Below are positions 34,993 through 43,442 of a stretch of DNA of 64,000 nt, one piece after another. Location of the stretch: contig NZ_CP015839.1 of assembly GCF_001651805.1 (NCBI RefSeq), forward strand, positions 1,364,001-1,428,000, read 5' to 3'. The DNA is from Marinobacterium aestuarii. GTDB taxonomy: Bacteria > Pseudomonadota > Gammaproteobacteria > Pseudomonadales > Balneatricaceae. Numbering within the stretch: the stretch's first letter is position 1; each line of letters starts with the position of its first letter. The notes under the pieces are model-generated. The model made no database searches, had not been told where the DNA came from, and saw only the letters and a program-made list of their open reading frames with translations. The translations under genes were made by a program, and so were the position numbers.

Positions 34993-35625
34993 ATGCATCT
35001 TGGTTTTTTTTCAGTAGAGGCGAATGTCGCGAGTCGGTGGGGGCGTCTGCTCTCAGAATATCCGGTGCGCCAATTGCAGGCTGCAGAATTGGCAGAAGGG
35101 CTGTCGGGCGGTTTGATATTGTTGCATTTGGATTCAGTGGCGCCGGATCAGCGCCGTGAGCTGATACAGCGGTTTGAATCCATGCAGCAGCTGTTCGTTA
35201 TTATGGCGGACCGTCCGCAGAATGATGAAGGTATTCGGTTGCTGGCCCAGGGCGCCCGCGGCTATGCCAGTACTTTTATGACCGGCTCCCTTTTACAGCA
35301 GCTGCTTGAAACTGTATGGCGTGGTGATATCTGGGCCACGCCTTCTGTGATGCAGCAACTGGTAAAACGCCTGTTAAATGGTCATCCTTCTGCCTTATTG
35401 TCGGTTCAGTCTGAAAAGGTGGGCCTGGCCGCTAATTTGAGTGAGCGGGAGCAGCAGGTGTTGGATATACTTATGTCCGGGGCCTCTAACAAGCAGATCG
35501 CCAGGGAACTACAGATCACGGAGCGAACTGTAAAAGCGCATATAAGCGCCATATTAAGGAAAACCGGAGCCGGAGATCGGGTTTCGCTGATTTTGATGGC
35601 GCAGGAACGACATATAATTCATTGA
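34993..35625 (+). CDS. LuxR/NarL-type regulator inside the type I secretion operon
   Basis: A 210-residue transcription factor. The C-terminal 65 residues are a LuxR helix-turn-helix (LSEREQQVLDILMSGASNKQ and IARELQITERTVKAHISAIL). The first 125 residues look like a degenerate receiver: a single Asp occurs in LILLHLDSVAP, but the acidic pair expected at the N-terminus is missing. Phosphorylation is therefore doubtful. It resembles CsgD/BldM-like response regulators of matrix genes in layout. It sits between adaptor and TolC genes with a one-base gap upstream, which suggests control of the secreted adhesin or of this operon (inference). Confidence 0.85.
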   Translation: MHLGFFSVEANVASRWGRLLSEYPVRQLQAAELAEGLSGGLILLHLDSVAPDQRRELIQRFESMQQLFVIMADRPQNDEGIRLLAQGARGYASTFMTGSLLQQLLETVWRGDIWATPSVMQQLVKRLLNGHPSALLSVQSEKVGLAANLSEREQQVLDILMSGASNKQIARELQITERTVKAHISAILRKTGAGDRVSLILMAQERHIIH

Positions 35626-35662
35626 ACGGTAGGCGTAAGTCGCTGCTAGGGAGATTCGGAAG

Positions 35663-37015
35663 ATGATTAAAAGGACAGGTGTATTGTTGAGTTTGGCAAT
35701 TGCCTCGGCGATTCAGGTGGCCCAGGCGGCTCCGCTTGAACAGGTGGTGGCTGATTCCATGCTGCAGAATCCTGAAGTGGCGGCGGCGATCAATGCCAAA
35801 CGCGCCGTGGCCGAGGAAGTGCGAGAAGCTGTGGGTGGGCGTTACCCGGATATCGATCTGTTGCTGGGTGTGGGCTACGAGTGGACCGACAGCCCGACGA
35901 CCCGTAGCGCCGAAGGCGCGACAGGTGATGGCGACAAGGACATGTGGCGCAAAGAGGCGACGCTGAATTTCCGTCAGATGTTGTACGACGGGCTGGCCAC
36001 CGAGAGCGAAGTACAGCGTCAGGAAGCGAGGCTGCGTTCGGCCGATGCCCGTGTGCGTGAAGTGGCTGAACAGTTTGCGCTGGATACCACCCGTACCTAT
36101 CTAGAGCTGATTCGCCGCCAGGAGCTGTTGCGCCTGTCCAAGGAAACCCTCTACAACCACGTTCGTATCTATGACCAGATTCGCAAGCGCTCCGAATCCG
36201 GCCTTGGCAGCCTGTCTTCCATTCAGCAGGCAGAGAGCCGTCTGGCGCTGGCCGAAGTCAACGTGCTGGCCGCGGACAATAATCTGCGTGATGCCAAAGC
36301 CAACTACGTTCGCGTGGTGGGTGCAGAACCGCCGGCGCAGTTCGAAGTGCCTATGGGGGTGAATGTACCGGCAAGCCTTGATCAGGCGCTGGAGCAGGCG
36401 GCGGCGAATCAGCCCACGCTGCAGCTGGCGGCATCCGATATCGAAGCGGCCAAGGCACAGTACGAAGCGGCCTACAGCCGTCGTTTGCCCACTTTCCATT
36501 TTGAAATGGAGCGCACCCTGTTTAACGACATCGACGGTGTCGGTGGCGATAACGAAGACTTCACCGCCATGCTGCGTCTGCGCTACAACCTCTATAACGG
36601 TGGTTCAGACGATGCCCGCATCCGCAAGACCCAGTATCAGATCCACGAAGCCGAAGAGATCCGCAACAGCGCTGATCGTCAGGTGGTGCAGAGCCTGGGT
36701 CTCTCCTGGAACGCCTATGAGATTCTGGGTCAGCAGGTGAAATTCCTCGAACAGTACGTGGCCTCTGCGGAGAAAACCCGCGACTCGTACCAGAAACAGT
36801 TTGATATCGGCCAGCGCTCCCTGCTCGATTTGCTGGATACTGAAAATGAGGTTTTCTCGGCCAAGAACACCCTCACAGACTCCACCTTCGATTACCTGAT
36901 TGCTCAGTATCGGGTCATCAATGGTACCGGTCAGTTACTCAGTGCTCTTGATGTATCCCTGCCGCAGGATGGGGCCATGATGGACTCTACCGAGATGGCG
37001 GGCACCAATCCGTAG
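35663..37015 (+). CDS. TolC-family outer-membrane channel (LapE/AggA type)
   Basis: A 450-residue outer-membrane efflux protein forming the exit duct of the type I secretion system. The N-terminus is a signal peptide (MIKRTGVLLSLAIASAIQ, ending AQA). The mature protein has two OEP repeats rich in long helices: FRQMLYDGLATESEVQRQEA in the first, and LRLRYNLYNGGSDDARIRKT with DIGQRSLLDLLDTENEVFSA in the second. It is the last gene of the operon. A terminator follows at 37083-37108. Confidence 0.94.
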   Translation: MIKRTGVLLSLAIASAIQVAQAAPLEQVVADSMLQNPEVAAAINAKRAVAEEVREAVGGRYPDIDLLLGVGYEWTDSPTTRSAEGATGDGDKDMWRKEATLNFRQMLYDGLATESEVQRQEARLRSADARVREVAEQFALDTTRTYLELIRRQELLRLSKETLYNHVRIYDQIRKRSESGLGSLSSIQQAESRLALAEVNVLAADNNLRDAKANYVRVVGAEPPAQFEVPMGVNVPASLDQALEQAAANQPTLQLAASDIEAAKAQYEAAYSRRLPTFHFEMERTLFNDIDGVGGDNEDFTAMLRLRYNLYNGGSDDARIRKTQYQIHEAEEIRNSADRQVVQSLGLSWNAYEILGQQVKFLEQYVASAEKTRDSYQKQFDIGQRSLLDLLDTENEVFSAKNTLTDSTFDYLIAQYRVINGTGQLLSALDVSLPQDGAMMDSTEMAGTNP

Positions 37016-37082
37016 CCGGACGGGTTTGCATCTGCTCAGGTGGCTGGATAAAATCCGCGCTGCCTGAACATTCTTAGAGCTC

Positions 37083-37108
37083 AAGGGTTGCATGGCGCAA
37101 CCCTTTTT
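37083..37108 (+). terminator. Intrinsic terminator after the type I secretion operon
   Basis: AAGGGTTGC (37083-37091) pairs exactly with GCAACCCTT (37097-37105) around a five-base loop, followed by T. The loop contains an in-frame ATG (37092) for the next gene. This makes that ATG an unlikely start and separates the secretion operon from the mevalonate operon. Confidence 0.88.
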
Positions 37109-37130
37109 AATTGGTGCGGCATCCCCCTTT

Positions 37131-38165
37131 ATGAAAGCACACAAGATCCAACAGGCCCCCATACCGATGCGTTCGGTAGGGCCCATTCGGCTCACGGGCC
37201 ACCTGCTTGACGAGAAAGTGTGGGTGCCGCTGGCGACCTACGAAACGCCGTTGTGGCACTCGGTAGGGCGTGGTGCGCGTATTTCTGTACTGGCAGGTGG
37301 CATTAAAACGTCGGTGATTGATGAGCGTATGAGCCGCTCCATCTTGCTGGAAGCGGATGATGCCTGGGCCGCGCACCAGGCGCTGCTGTCGATCAAGAGC
37401 CGACGTGATGCCATGAATAAGGTGGTTGGCTTATCCAGCCGCTTTGCTCAGCTGATCGACATGCATTCCCAGGTCGTGGCAAACCTGATCTACCTGCGCC
37501 TCGAATTCACCACCGGTGACGCTTCGGGTCACAATATGGTCACCAATGCCGCCGACAAGCTGATACCCTGGATTCTGTCCGAGTACCCGGGGCTGCGTTA
37601 TTCCTCGATCTCGGCCAATTACTGCTCCGACAAGAAGGCGACGGCGGTCAATGGCATCCTGGGGCGCGGCAAGTATGTGGTGACCGAGATCCTGATTCCG
37701 CGGGAGCTGTGCGAGCGCAAGCTGCACACAACGCCGGAAAAAGTGGTCGACCTTAATATCAAGAAAAACCTGATCGGCACCCTGCTCGCGGGTGGCTTGC
37801 GCAGTGCCAATGCGCACTACGCCAATATGCTGCTGGCGTTCTACTTGGCCACCGGTCAGGATGCCGCCAATATCATTGAGGGTTCTCAGGGGGTGGTGCA
37901 TGCCGAAGTGCGTGACGGTGACCTGTATTTCTCCTGTACACTGCCCAACCTGATTGTCGGTACCGTGGGCAATGGTAAAGGGCTCGATTTTGTTGAGGAA
38001 AACCTGCGCCTGCTCGGCTGCAAGGAAGACCGCGACCCGGGTGCCAATGCCCGCCGGCTTGCGGCCATCTGTGGCGCGACTGTACTTTGTGGCGAGCTGT
38101 CATTGCTGGCAGCACAAACCAACCCGGGTGAGCTGATGGAAGCACATCTCAAGCTGGAGCGATAA
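37131..38165 (+). CDS. Hydroxymethylglutaryl-CoA reductase (class I-like, short form)
   Basis: A 344-residue HMG-CoA reductase that makes mevalonate from HMG-CoA using NAD(P)H. All four catalytic residues can be aligned to human HMGCR: Glu in ATYETPLW (E38), Lys in NYCSDKKATAVN (K168), Asp in GQDAAN (D244) and His in MEAHLKLER (H339). The nucleotide-binding TGDASGHNMVT replaces the usual DAMGMN. The DKK motif is class I-like, but the ENVIG motif is not present. The ATG at 37092 lies in a terminator loop, so ATG 37131 is chosen. Its stop overlaps the next start (TAATG). Confidence 0.9.
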   Translation: MKAHKIQQAPIPMRSVGPIRLTGHLLDEKVWVPLATYETPLWHSVGRGARISVLAGGIKTSVIDERMSRSILLEADDAWAAHQALLSIKSRRDAMNKVVGLSSRFAQLIDMHSQVVANLIYLRLEFTTGDASGHNMVTNAADKLIPWILSEYPGLRYSSISANYCSDKKATAVNGILGRGKYVVTEILIPRELCERKLHTTPEKVVDLNIKKNLIGTLLAGGLRSANAHYANMLLAFYLATGQDAANIIEGSQGVVHAEVRDGDLYFSCTLPNLIVGTVGNGKGLDFVEENLRLLGCKEDRDPGANARRLAAICGATVLCGELSLLAAQTNPGELMEAHLKLER

Positions 38166-39196
38166 TGTCGGACCCGACGAACGAGCGCAAGATAGAGCAT
38201 ATCAGGGCCATCGAGAAGGATCCGGCGATCGAGCGGGGTGGGGCCTGGTTTGATCGCATTCATCTGCGCCACCGGGCGCTGCCGAATCTGGACCTGGCAG
38301 CCATCGACAGCTCGACTACTTTGCTTGGCAAGACACTGAGCTTTCCGCTGCTGATTTCCTCCATGACCGGTGGTGATCATGCGCTGGTACGCACCATCAA
38401 CCGCAACCTGGCCGAAGCGGCTGAACGTTGCCAGGTTGCGCTGGCGGTGGGGTCACAGCGGGTGATGTTCACCCAGCCTGAAGCGCGCTCCAGCTTCGAG
38501 CTGCGCCACCTGGCGCCGACCACACTGCTGATGGGTAATGTCGGTGCCGTACAGCTGAACTACGGCTTTGATCAGCGCCAGTGCCAGCAGGCGGTGGATT
38601 GCCTGGAAGCCGATGCGCTCTACCTGCACCTGAACCCGCTGCAGGAAGCCATACAGCCGGAGGGCGATACCAACTTTGCAGGTCTGGGTGAGCGCATAGC
38701 GGCCCTGACGACTTCGCTGTCGGTGCCGCTGATTCTGAAGGAAGTGGGCTGCGGCCTGGCGCCTGAGGATATCGCAGCAGGACTTGCCAGCGGCGTCAGC
38801 CTGTTTGATGTGGCGGGCAGTGGCGGTACTTCATGGAGCCGGATCGAGTACCATCGCTGTTCGGGCGGGGAAGATCCAACCGGGCTGCGCTTTCAGGACT
38901 GGGGGACGCCCACGCCGCTGGCATTGCAGCTTGCCCAGCCCTATGCAGACCGTGCCACGCTGATCGCCAGTGGCGGTCTGAGGGATGGGATTGATATGGT
39001 GAAATCTGTTATACTCGGCGGCTCTTTGTGCGGCCTGGCCGCGCCCTTTCTGCGCCCTGCCATGGAGTCTGCGGATGCCGTGGTTGCTGTCATCGAACAG
39101 CTGCGCAAAGAGTTTAGAATTGCCATGTTTCTGCTGGGAACTCCGGATATCGCGTCGTTGTTCAGGAATCAAAGTCTGCTTCTTGAAGAGCGTTGA
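38165..39196 (+). CDS. fni: Type 2 isopentenyl-diphosphate delta-isomerase
   Basis: A 343-residue FMN/NADPH-dependent IPP isomerase that balances IPP and DMAPP. Family motifs include FPLLISSMTGGDHALVRTIN near residue 60, AVGSQRVMF near 95, the metal/substrate loop LNPLQEAIQPEGDTNF near 155, and the FMN phosphate sites GSGGTSWSRIE and ASGGLRDGIDMVKSVILGG. The ATG overlaps the HMG-CoA reductase stop by one base. Type 2 isomerase commonly travels with bacterial mevalonate operons. Confidence 0.95.
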   Translation: MSDPTNERKIEHIRAIEKDPAIERGGAWFDRIHLRHRALPNLDLAAIDSSTTLLGKTLSFPLLISSMTGGDHALVRTINRNLAEAAERCQVALAVGSQRVMFTQPEARSSFELRHLAPTTLLMGNVGAVQLNYGFDQRQCQQAVDCLEADALYLHLNPLQEAIQPEGDTNFAGLGERIAALTTSLSVPLILKEVGCGLAPEDIAAGLASGVSLFDVAGSGGTSWSRIEYHRCSGGEDPTGLRFQDWGTPTPLALQLAQPYADRATLIASGGLRDGIDMVKSVILGGSLCGLAAPFLRPAMESADAVVAVIEQLRKEFRIAMFLLGTPDIASLFRNQSLLLEER

Positions 39197-39211
39197 GGAA
39201 CACAACCACTT

Positions 39212-40381
39212 ATGTCAGTCGGTATTGATGAAATCAGTTTCTATACCTCGAACTATTTCCTGGATCTGCGCACTCTGGCCGAGGCCCAGCAGACGGATCC
39301 TGAGAAGTACTATGTGGGTATAGGACAGGAAAAAATGGGCATGGCGGCGCCGGACGAAGATATCGTCACCATGGCGGCCAATGCGGCTATGCCCCTGGTT
39401 GCTGAAGGCGCCGGTGAGCGCGTAACAACGCTGCTGTTTGCCACAGAAACCGGTATCGACCAGTCCAAGGCCGCAGGTGTCTATGTGCACCGGTTGCTGG
39501 GGCTGTCGTCGAACTGTCGCGTGGTTGAGCTGAAACAGGCCTGCTACAGCGCCACGGCCGCAATCCAGATGGCCTGTGCCCTGGTGGCACGCAGGCCCGA
39601 CACCAAGGTGCTGGTGGTCGCGTCCGATGTTGCGCGCTACGACCTGAATACGCCGGGTGAGGCGACCCAGGGCTGCGGCGCCGTGGCCATGATGGTCAGC
39701 GCCAATCCGCGGCTGGTGGAAATTGATCCGGAAGTCGGTAACTACACCGAGGACGTGATGGACTTCTGGCGGCCCAACTACCGCAATACGGCGCTGGTCG
39801 ATGGCAAGTATTCGACCAAGATTTATCTCAAGTCGCTGAAAAAGGCCTGGGAGAATTTCCGCACCGCCAGCTCACTGATGTTCACCGACTTCGGTCATTT
39901 CTGCTACCACCTGCCGTTTGGGCGCATGGCGCAGAAGGCGCATCAGCATCTGGCCAAATTGAACAAGTGTGCGCTCAATGCAGAACAGCTGGAGAGGCAG
40001 ATCGAGGACACGCTGTTGTATAACCGTGCCATCGGCAACAGCTATACCGCTTCCATGTACATTGGTCTGGCATCGCTGCTGGAAAACTGCCAGCAGAATC
40101 TGGCGGGTCAGCGCATCGGCTTTTTCAGCTACGGTTCTGGCTGTGTGGCTGAGTTTTTCTCCGGTCGGGTGATGGACGGGTATGAGCGCTGGCTGCACCG
40201 CGATCAGCACCGCCAGTTGCTGGATGCGCGTCAGGAACTCAGCTACGAAGAATACCTGCAGCTGTATCGTTATCCCGACCCCCGTGACGGTGAACACCAC
40301 GATATCCCGGCGACCACCACTACCGGACGCTTCCGTCTGGCGGCCATTTCCAACCACAAGCGCGAATACGTTGTGTGCTAA
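39212..40381 (+). CDS. mvaS: Hydroxymethylglutaryl-CoA synthase
   Basis: A 389-residue thiolase-fold enzyme that condenses acetyl-CoA with acetoacetyl-CoA to HMG-CoA, the entry step of the pathway. Catalytic residues are Glu in ATETGIDQSKAAG (about 78), Cys in KQACYSATAAIQMA (about 110) and His in FGHFCYHLPFGRM (about 232). Length and motifs match the bacterial MvaS type. It lies 15 bases after fni, and the next kinase gene starts inside its last codons. An acetoacetyl-CoA thiolase is not in this operon. Confidence 0.96.
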   Translation: MSVGIDEISFYTSNYFLDLRTLAEAQQTDPEKYYVGIGQEKMGMAAPDEDIVTMAANAAMPLVAEGAGERVTTLLFATETGIDQSKAAGVYVHRLLGLSSNCRVVELKQACYSATAAIQMACALVARRPDTKVLVVASDVARYDLNTPGEATQGCGAVAMMVSANPRLVEIDPEVGNYTEDVMDFWRPNYRNTALVDGKYSTKIYLKSLKKAWENFRTASSLMFTDFGHFCYHLPFGRMAQKAHQHLAKLNKCALNAEQLERQIEDTLLYNRAIGNSYTASMYIGLASLLENCQQNLAGQRIGFFSYGSGCVAEFFSGRVMDGYERWLHRDQHRQLLDARQELSYEEYLQLYRYPDPRDGEHHDIPATTTTGRFRLAAISNHKREYVVC

Positions 40382-41379
40382 AGCAGGTTTGCGCCCCCGG
40401 CAAGATCATCATCAGCGGTGAACACTCTGTCGTATACGGGGCGCCAGCGCTGGCACTGGCGGTAGATCGCCAGATGCGCGTCAGCTTCGAGCCCGACCGC
40501 CTGCCCAGGTTAAGCTGGCAGACCCATGAGAAGACCCATGTTCTGGGCTTCGACAAGTTCCATTCCCTGCGTACCCGGCTGGACTCCTACTTCGAGCGCT
40601 ATCTGCGTGGCGAGCTGTCTATCGGTCAGATCCTGAAAAAACCCGCCGAGCTGGTGTTCTATGCCGTGGATATGGCACGCCTGCTGTCGGGCCTGGAACA
40701 TCTGCATGGCGGGCGGGTGAATATCGACTCCGATATTCCCATTGGCGCCGGCATGGGCTCCTCCGCGGCGCTGATTGCCTCGCTGTTAAAACTCTTTGGC
40801 GAGTTCGACGATATTGAGGCGCTGGTGCAGCAGGTGCGTCACTGCGAGCGTCTGCAGCATGGTCAGGGCAGTGCCATTGATGCAGCGACTGTGTGTCACG
40901 GCGGGCTGGTGAAGGTGCACGGGGGGGCTGTCAGCCGCCTGCCCCTGGCCGAGCAGGGGCTGGGGGAGGGCTGGTTCTGGCTGTTTACCGGCACGCCGGC
41001 TGCCAGTACCGGCGCCTGTGTTGACCGCGTGCGCCGCAACTTTGCAGGCTCCGCCATCTGGAAGGATTTTGCCGCTGTTACCGATCATGTAGAGCAGGCC
41101 CTGTTGCAGGGGGCGTCGCTGCTTGATCCAGTGCGGGAAAATCACCGTTTGCTGACCCGTATTGGCGTAGTGCCGGCCCCTCTGGTGCGACTCGCCGAGC
41201 AGGTAGAGCAGCGCGGCGGCGCGGCCAAGGTGTGTGGCGCAGGCTCCGTATCCGGGGATCAGGGCGGCCTGATGCTGCTGTGGTTGCCGGAGGGTTCGCC
41301 GGACAGGCTGAATCTGGCGCCAGACTGGCGCTGGGGCAAACTGAAGGAAGATCGCCAGGGCGTGCGCTGGCTGCCCTGA
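40375..41379 (+). CDS. GHMP-family kinase of the mevalonate pathway (kinase 1)
   Basis: A 334-residue GHMP kinase. Motif 1 is CAPGKIIISGEHSVVYG at the N-terminus, motif 2 the ATP loop IPIGAGMGSSAAL near residue 127, and motif 3 VCGAGSVSGDQGG near 287. GQGSAIDAATVCHGG carries the probable catalytic Asp. It should phosphorylate mevalonate or phosphomevalonate. Since a second GHMP kinase follows, one of the two is mevalonate kinase and the other phosphomevalonate kinase; the sequence alone does not settle which. The start is GTG 40375, overlapping the mvaS stop by seven bases, so translation is coupled. Confidence 0.85.
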   Translation: MLKQVCAPGKIIISGEHSVVYGAPALALAVDRQMRVSFEPDRLPRLSWQTHEKTHVLGFDKFHSLRTRLDSYFERYLRGELSIGQILKKPAELVFYAVDMARLLSGLEHLHGGRVNIDSDIPIGAGMGSSAALIASLLKLFGEFDDIEALVQQVRHCERLQHGQGSAIDAATVCHGGLVKVHGGAVSRLPLAEQGLGEGWFWLFTGTPAASTGACVDRVRRNFAGSAIWKDFAAVTDHVEQALLQGASLLDPVRENHRLLTRIGVVPAPLVRLAEQVEQRGGAAKVCGAGSVSGDQGGLMLLWLPEGSPDRLNLAPDWRWGKLKEDRQGVRWLP

Positions 41380-41453
41380 GCTTGAATACAACGATCGGGC
41401 GAGCGCCGCAAATCCGTAGAAACGCAGAGCCGCAGTGGAACAGAGGCACGAAC

Positions 41454-42392
41454 ATGAGTGAATGGACAGCCATCAAGGTCAGCGCGCCCGGCAGCATTAT
41501 GGTCATGGGCGAGCACGCGGTGCTGTTCGGCCACCGGGCCATCGCCTGTGCGGTGAACCGTTTCATGCACCTGCAGCTGGTGCGCCGCAAGGACCGCCAG
41601 GTGCATGTGCGCTCTGCGCTGGGCACTGTCAGCGGTACTCTCGATGCGCTGCCCCAGGATGAAAACCTCAGCTTTGTACTGGCCACCATTGGCCTGTTCG
41701 CCGAGCGCCTGCCGTGCGGTTTCGAGCTTGATATCCAATCCGAATTTTCCCATACCGTGGGGCTTGGCTCCTCGGCGGCGGTAACCGCCGCACTGGTGGC
41801 AGCATTGCTGGCCTGTTGTAACCAGAATACTGAGCCGGACTACGTGTTTGATCACGCACTCGCGATCATTCACCAGGTGCAGGGGCGGGGCTCCGGTACC
41901 GATCTTGCCGCCAGCGTTTATGGCGGCCTGATTGGTTACACTGTGTCACCACGGCGCGTTGACCGCTTGCCGGGCCTGCCTCCTATCAGTCTGTACTACG
42001 CCGGCTACAAGACCCGCACGCCGGACGTTCTGGCGCGCGTGGCGCAACAGGCAGCCAGCGGCCTTGAGTCTTTGCACCGCGGGCTCTATGAGCTGATGCA
42101 CCGCAGCACGGTGGCGGCAGAAGAGGCTATCCGACAGCAGGACTGGCCGCAGCTGGGCAGACTGATGAATGTCTATCAGGGCCTGATGGACGCACTGGGG
42201 GTTAACGACCCGACACTGGCGCAGATGATCTATCGCCTGCGTGCCAACCCCGCCGTACTGGGCTGCAAGATATCCGGCTCCGGACTCGGTGACTGTGTAC
42301 TGGCACTGGGCAGTGATACCGAGCTTGAGCGGGATTTTCAGCGCATCGAGGTGGCGGTCAGCGGTCAGGGGCTGCGGCTGGAGCGTCACTGA
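41454..42392 (+). CDS. GHMP-family kinase of the mevalonate pathway (kinase 2, mevalonate kinase-like)
   Basis: A 312-residue GHMP kinase. Motif 1 is SAPGSIMVMGEHAVLFGHRA, with Ser in place of the usual Lys in APGK. Motif 2 is TVGLGSSAAVTAAL near residue 105 and motif 3 GCKISGSGLGDCVLAL near 277. The GVNDPTLAQMI segment before motif 3 resembles bacterial MvaK1, favouring mevalonate kinase. However, QGRGSGTDLAASVYGG also recalls phosphomevalonate kinases. The open frame extends to 41232, overlapping kinase 1, but ATG 41454 has AGAGG seven bases upstream and begins the fold correctly. Confidence 0.83.
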   Translation: MSEWTAIKVSAPGSIMVMGEHAVLFGHRAIACAVNRFMHLQLVRRKDRQVHVRSALGTVSGTLDALPQDENLSFVLATIGLFAERLPCGFELDIQSEFSHTVGLGSSAAVTAALVAALLACCNQNTEPDYVFDHALAIIHQVQGRGSGTDLAASVYGGLIGYTVSPRRVDRLPGLPPISLYYAGYKTRTPDVLARVAQQAASGLESLHRGLYELMHRSTVAAEEAIRQQDWPQLGRLMNVYQGLMDALGVNDPTLAQMIYRLRANPAVLGCKISGSGLGDCVLALGSDTELERDFQRIEVAVSGQGLRLERH

Positions 42393-42446
42393 GGCGATTC
42401 GCGGGCAGCAGAATTTTTTGAGATGGCGGCAGGAGACGTGCAGCAG

Positions 42447-43442
42447 ATGATCAGTAAACAACAGGTAGTACAGGCACATCTTGCGGCAACGCTGACGCCA
42501 GGGCTCGAAGCCGAGGCCTTTGCGCCGAGCAATATTGCATTGTGCAAATACTGGGGCAAGCGCGATGCCGAATTGAACCTGCCGATCAATGCGAGCCTGT
42601 CGGTGTCGCTGGCACACCTGGGCACCCGCACTCGCCTGACCCACGCCGACGATGGCCGTGACCGCGTCTGGCTGAACGGCTCCGAACAGGCGCCGGACAC
42701 GGCCTTCAGTCGCAAGCTGCTGGCCTTTGTCGAGCTGTTTCGCGCTGGCCGCACCCTGCCGGTGCATGTACAGACGCAGAATAATATCCCCACGGCCGCC
42801 GGCCTGGCGTCGTCGGCCTCGGGCTTTGCTGCCCTGACGCTGGCGCTGGATCAGTGGCTGGACCTGCAGCTGGAGCCGGCCGTGCTGTCGGCCTTTGCCC
42901 GCATGGGCAGTGGCAGTGCCTGTCGTTCGCTGTTCGAGGGCTTTGTGCAGTGGGATGATGGCGTCCGCGATGATGGCATGGATTCCCACGGTGTACGGCT
43001 CCAGGCGACCTGGCCCGAGTTGCGCATAGGTCTGGTGAAGGTGGCGACCGGTGCAAAGGCCGTCGACAGCCGCGCCGGTATGAAGCGCACCATCGAAACG
43101 GCCCATCTTTATCAGAGCTGGCCGTTGCAGGCCGCCGCCGATCTGACCCGGCTGCACCAGGCCATCGGCGACAAGGATTTTGCGCTGCTGGGCCAGACGG
43201 CCGAGCAAAACTCGCTATCGATGCACGCCACCATGATCGCCTCCTGGCCGCCGCTGCTGTACTGGACACCGGATTCGGTGGCGGCCATGCAGCAGGTCTG
43301 GCAGTTGCGCCAGCAGGGCCTGGCGGTCTATTTCACCATGGACGCAGGCCCCAACCTCAAGCTGCTGTTCGAGGCCGCCGATCAGGCGTCAATCGAGCAG
43401 GCATTCCCGGGGCTTGAAGTTGTGGCGCCTTTTCGCGCTTGA
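42447..43442 (+). CDS. mvaD: Diphosphomevalonate decarboxylase
   Basis: A protein of about 331 residues that converts mevalonate diphosphate to IPP with ATP. Diagnostic segments are NIALCKYWGKRD (catalytic Lys), NNIPTAAGLASSASGFAAL (ATP loop), MGSGSACRSLFEGFVQW (catalytic Arg) and TMDAGPNLKLL (catalytic Asp). With all of these present, classical decarboxylase activity is expected rather than mevalonate 3-kinase activity. Starts at ATG 42423 and 42447 are both possible; only the second has AGGAG upstream, at a long spacing. Its TGA stop overlaps the TTG start of polB. Confidence 0.93.
   Translation: MISKQQVVQAHLAATLTPGLEAEAFAPSNIALCKYWGKRDAELNLPINASLSVSLAHLGTRTRLTHADDGRDRVWLNGSEQAPDTAFSRKLLAFVELFRAGRTLPVHVQTQNNIPTAAGLASSASGFAALTLALDQWLDLQLEPAVLSAFARMGSGSACRSLFEGFVQWDDGVRDDGMDSHGVRLQATWPELRIGLVKVATGAKAVDSRAGMKRTIETAHLYQSWPLQAAADLTRLHQAIGDKDFALLGQTAEQNSLSMHATMIASWPPLLYWTPDSVAAMQQVWQLRQQGLAVYFTMDAGPNLKLLFEAADQASIEQAFPGLEVVAPFRA

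Noticed and set aside
37092-37130. Upstream ATG for HMG-CoA reductase
   Set aside because: The codon is in the loop of an intrinsic terminator (37083-37108), so a transcript starting downstream would lack it. ATG 37131 is used.
41946-43208. A 420-codon minus-strand frame opposite the second kinase and decarboxylase
   Set aside because: The plus strand carries clear GHMP motifs in two consecutive genes; the antisense frame crosses their boundary without any motif.
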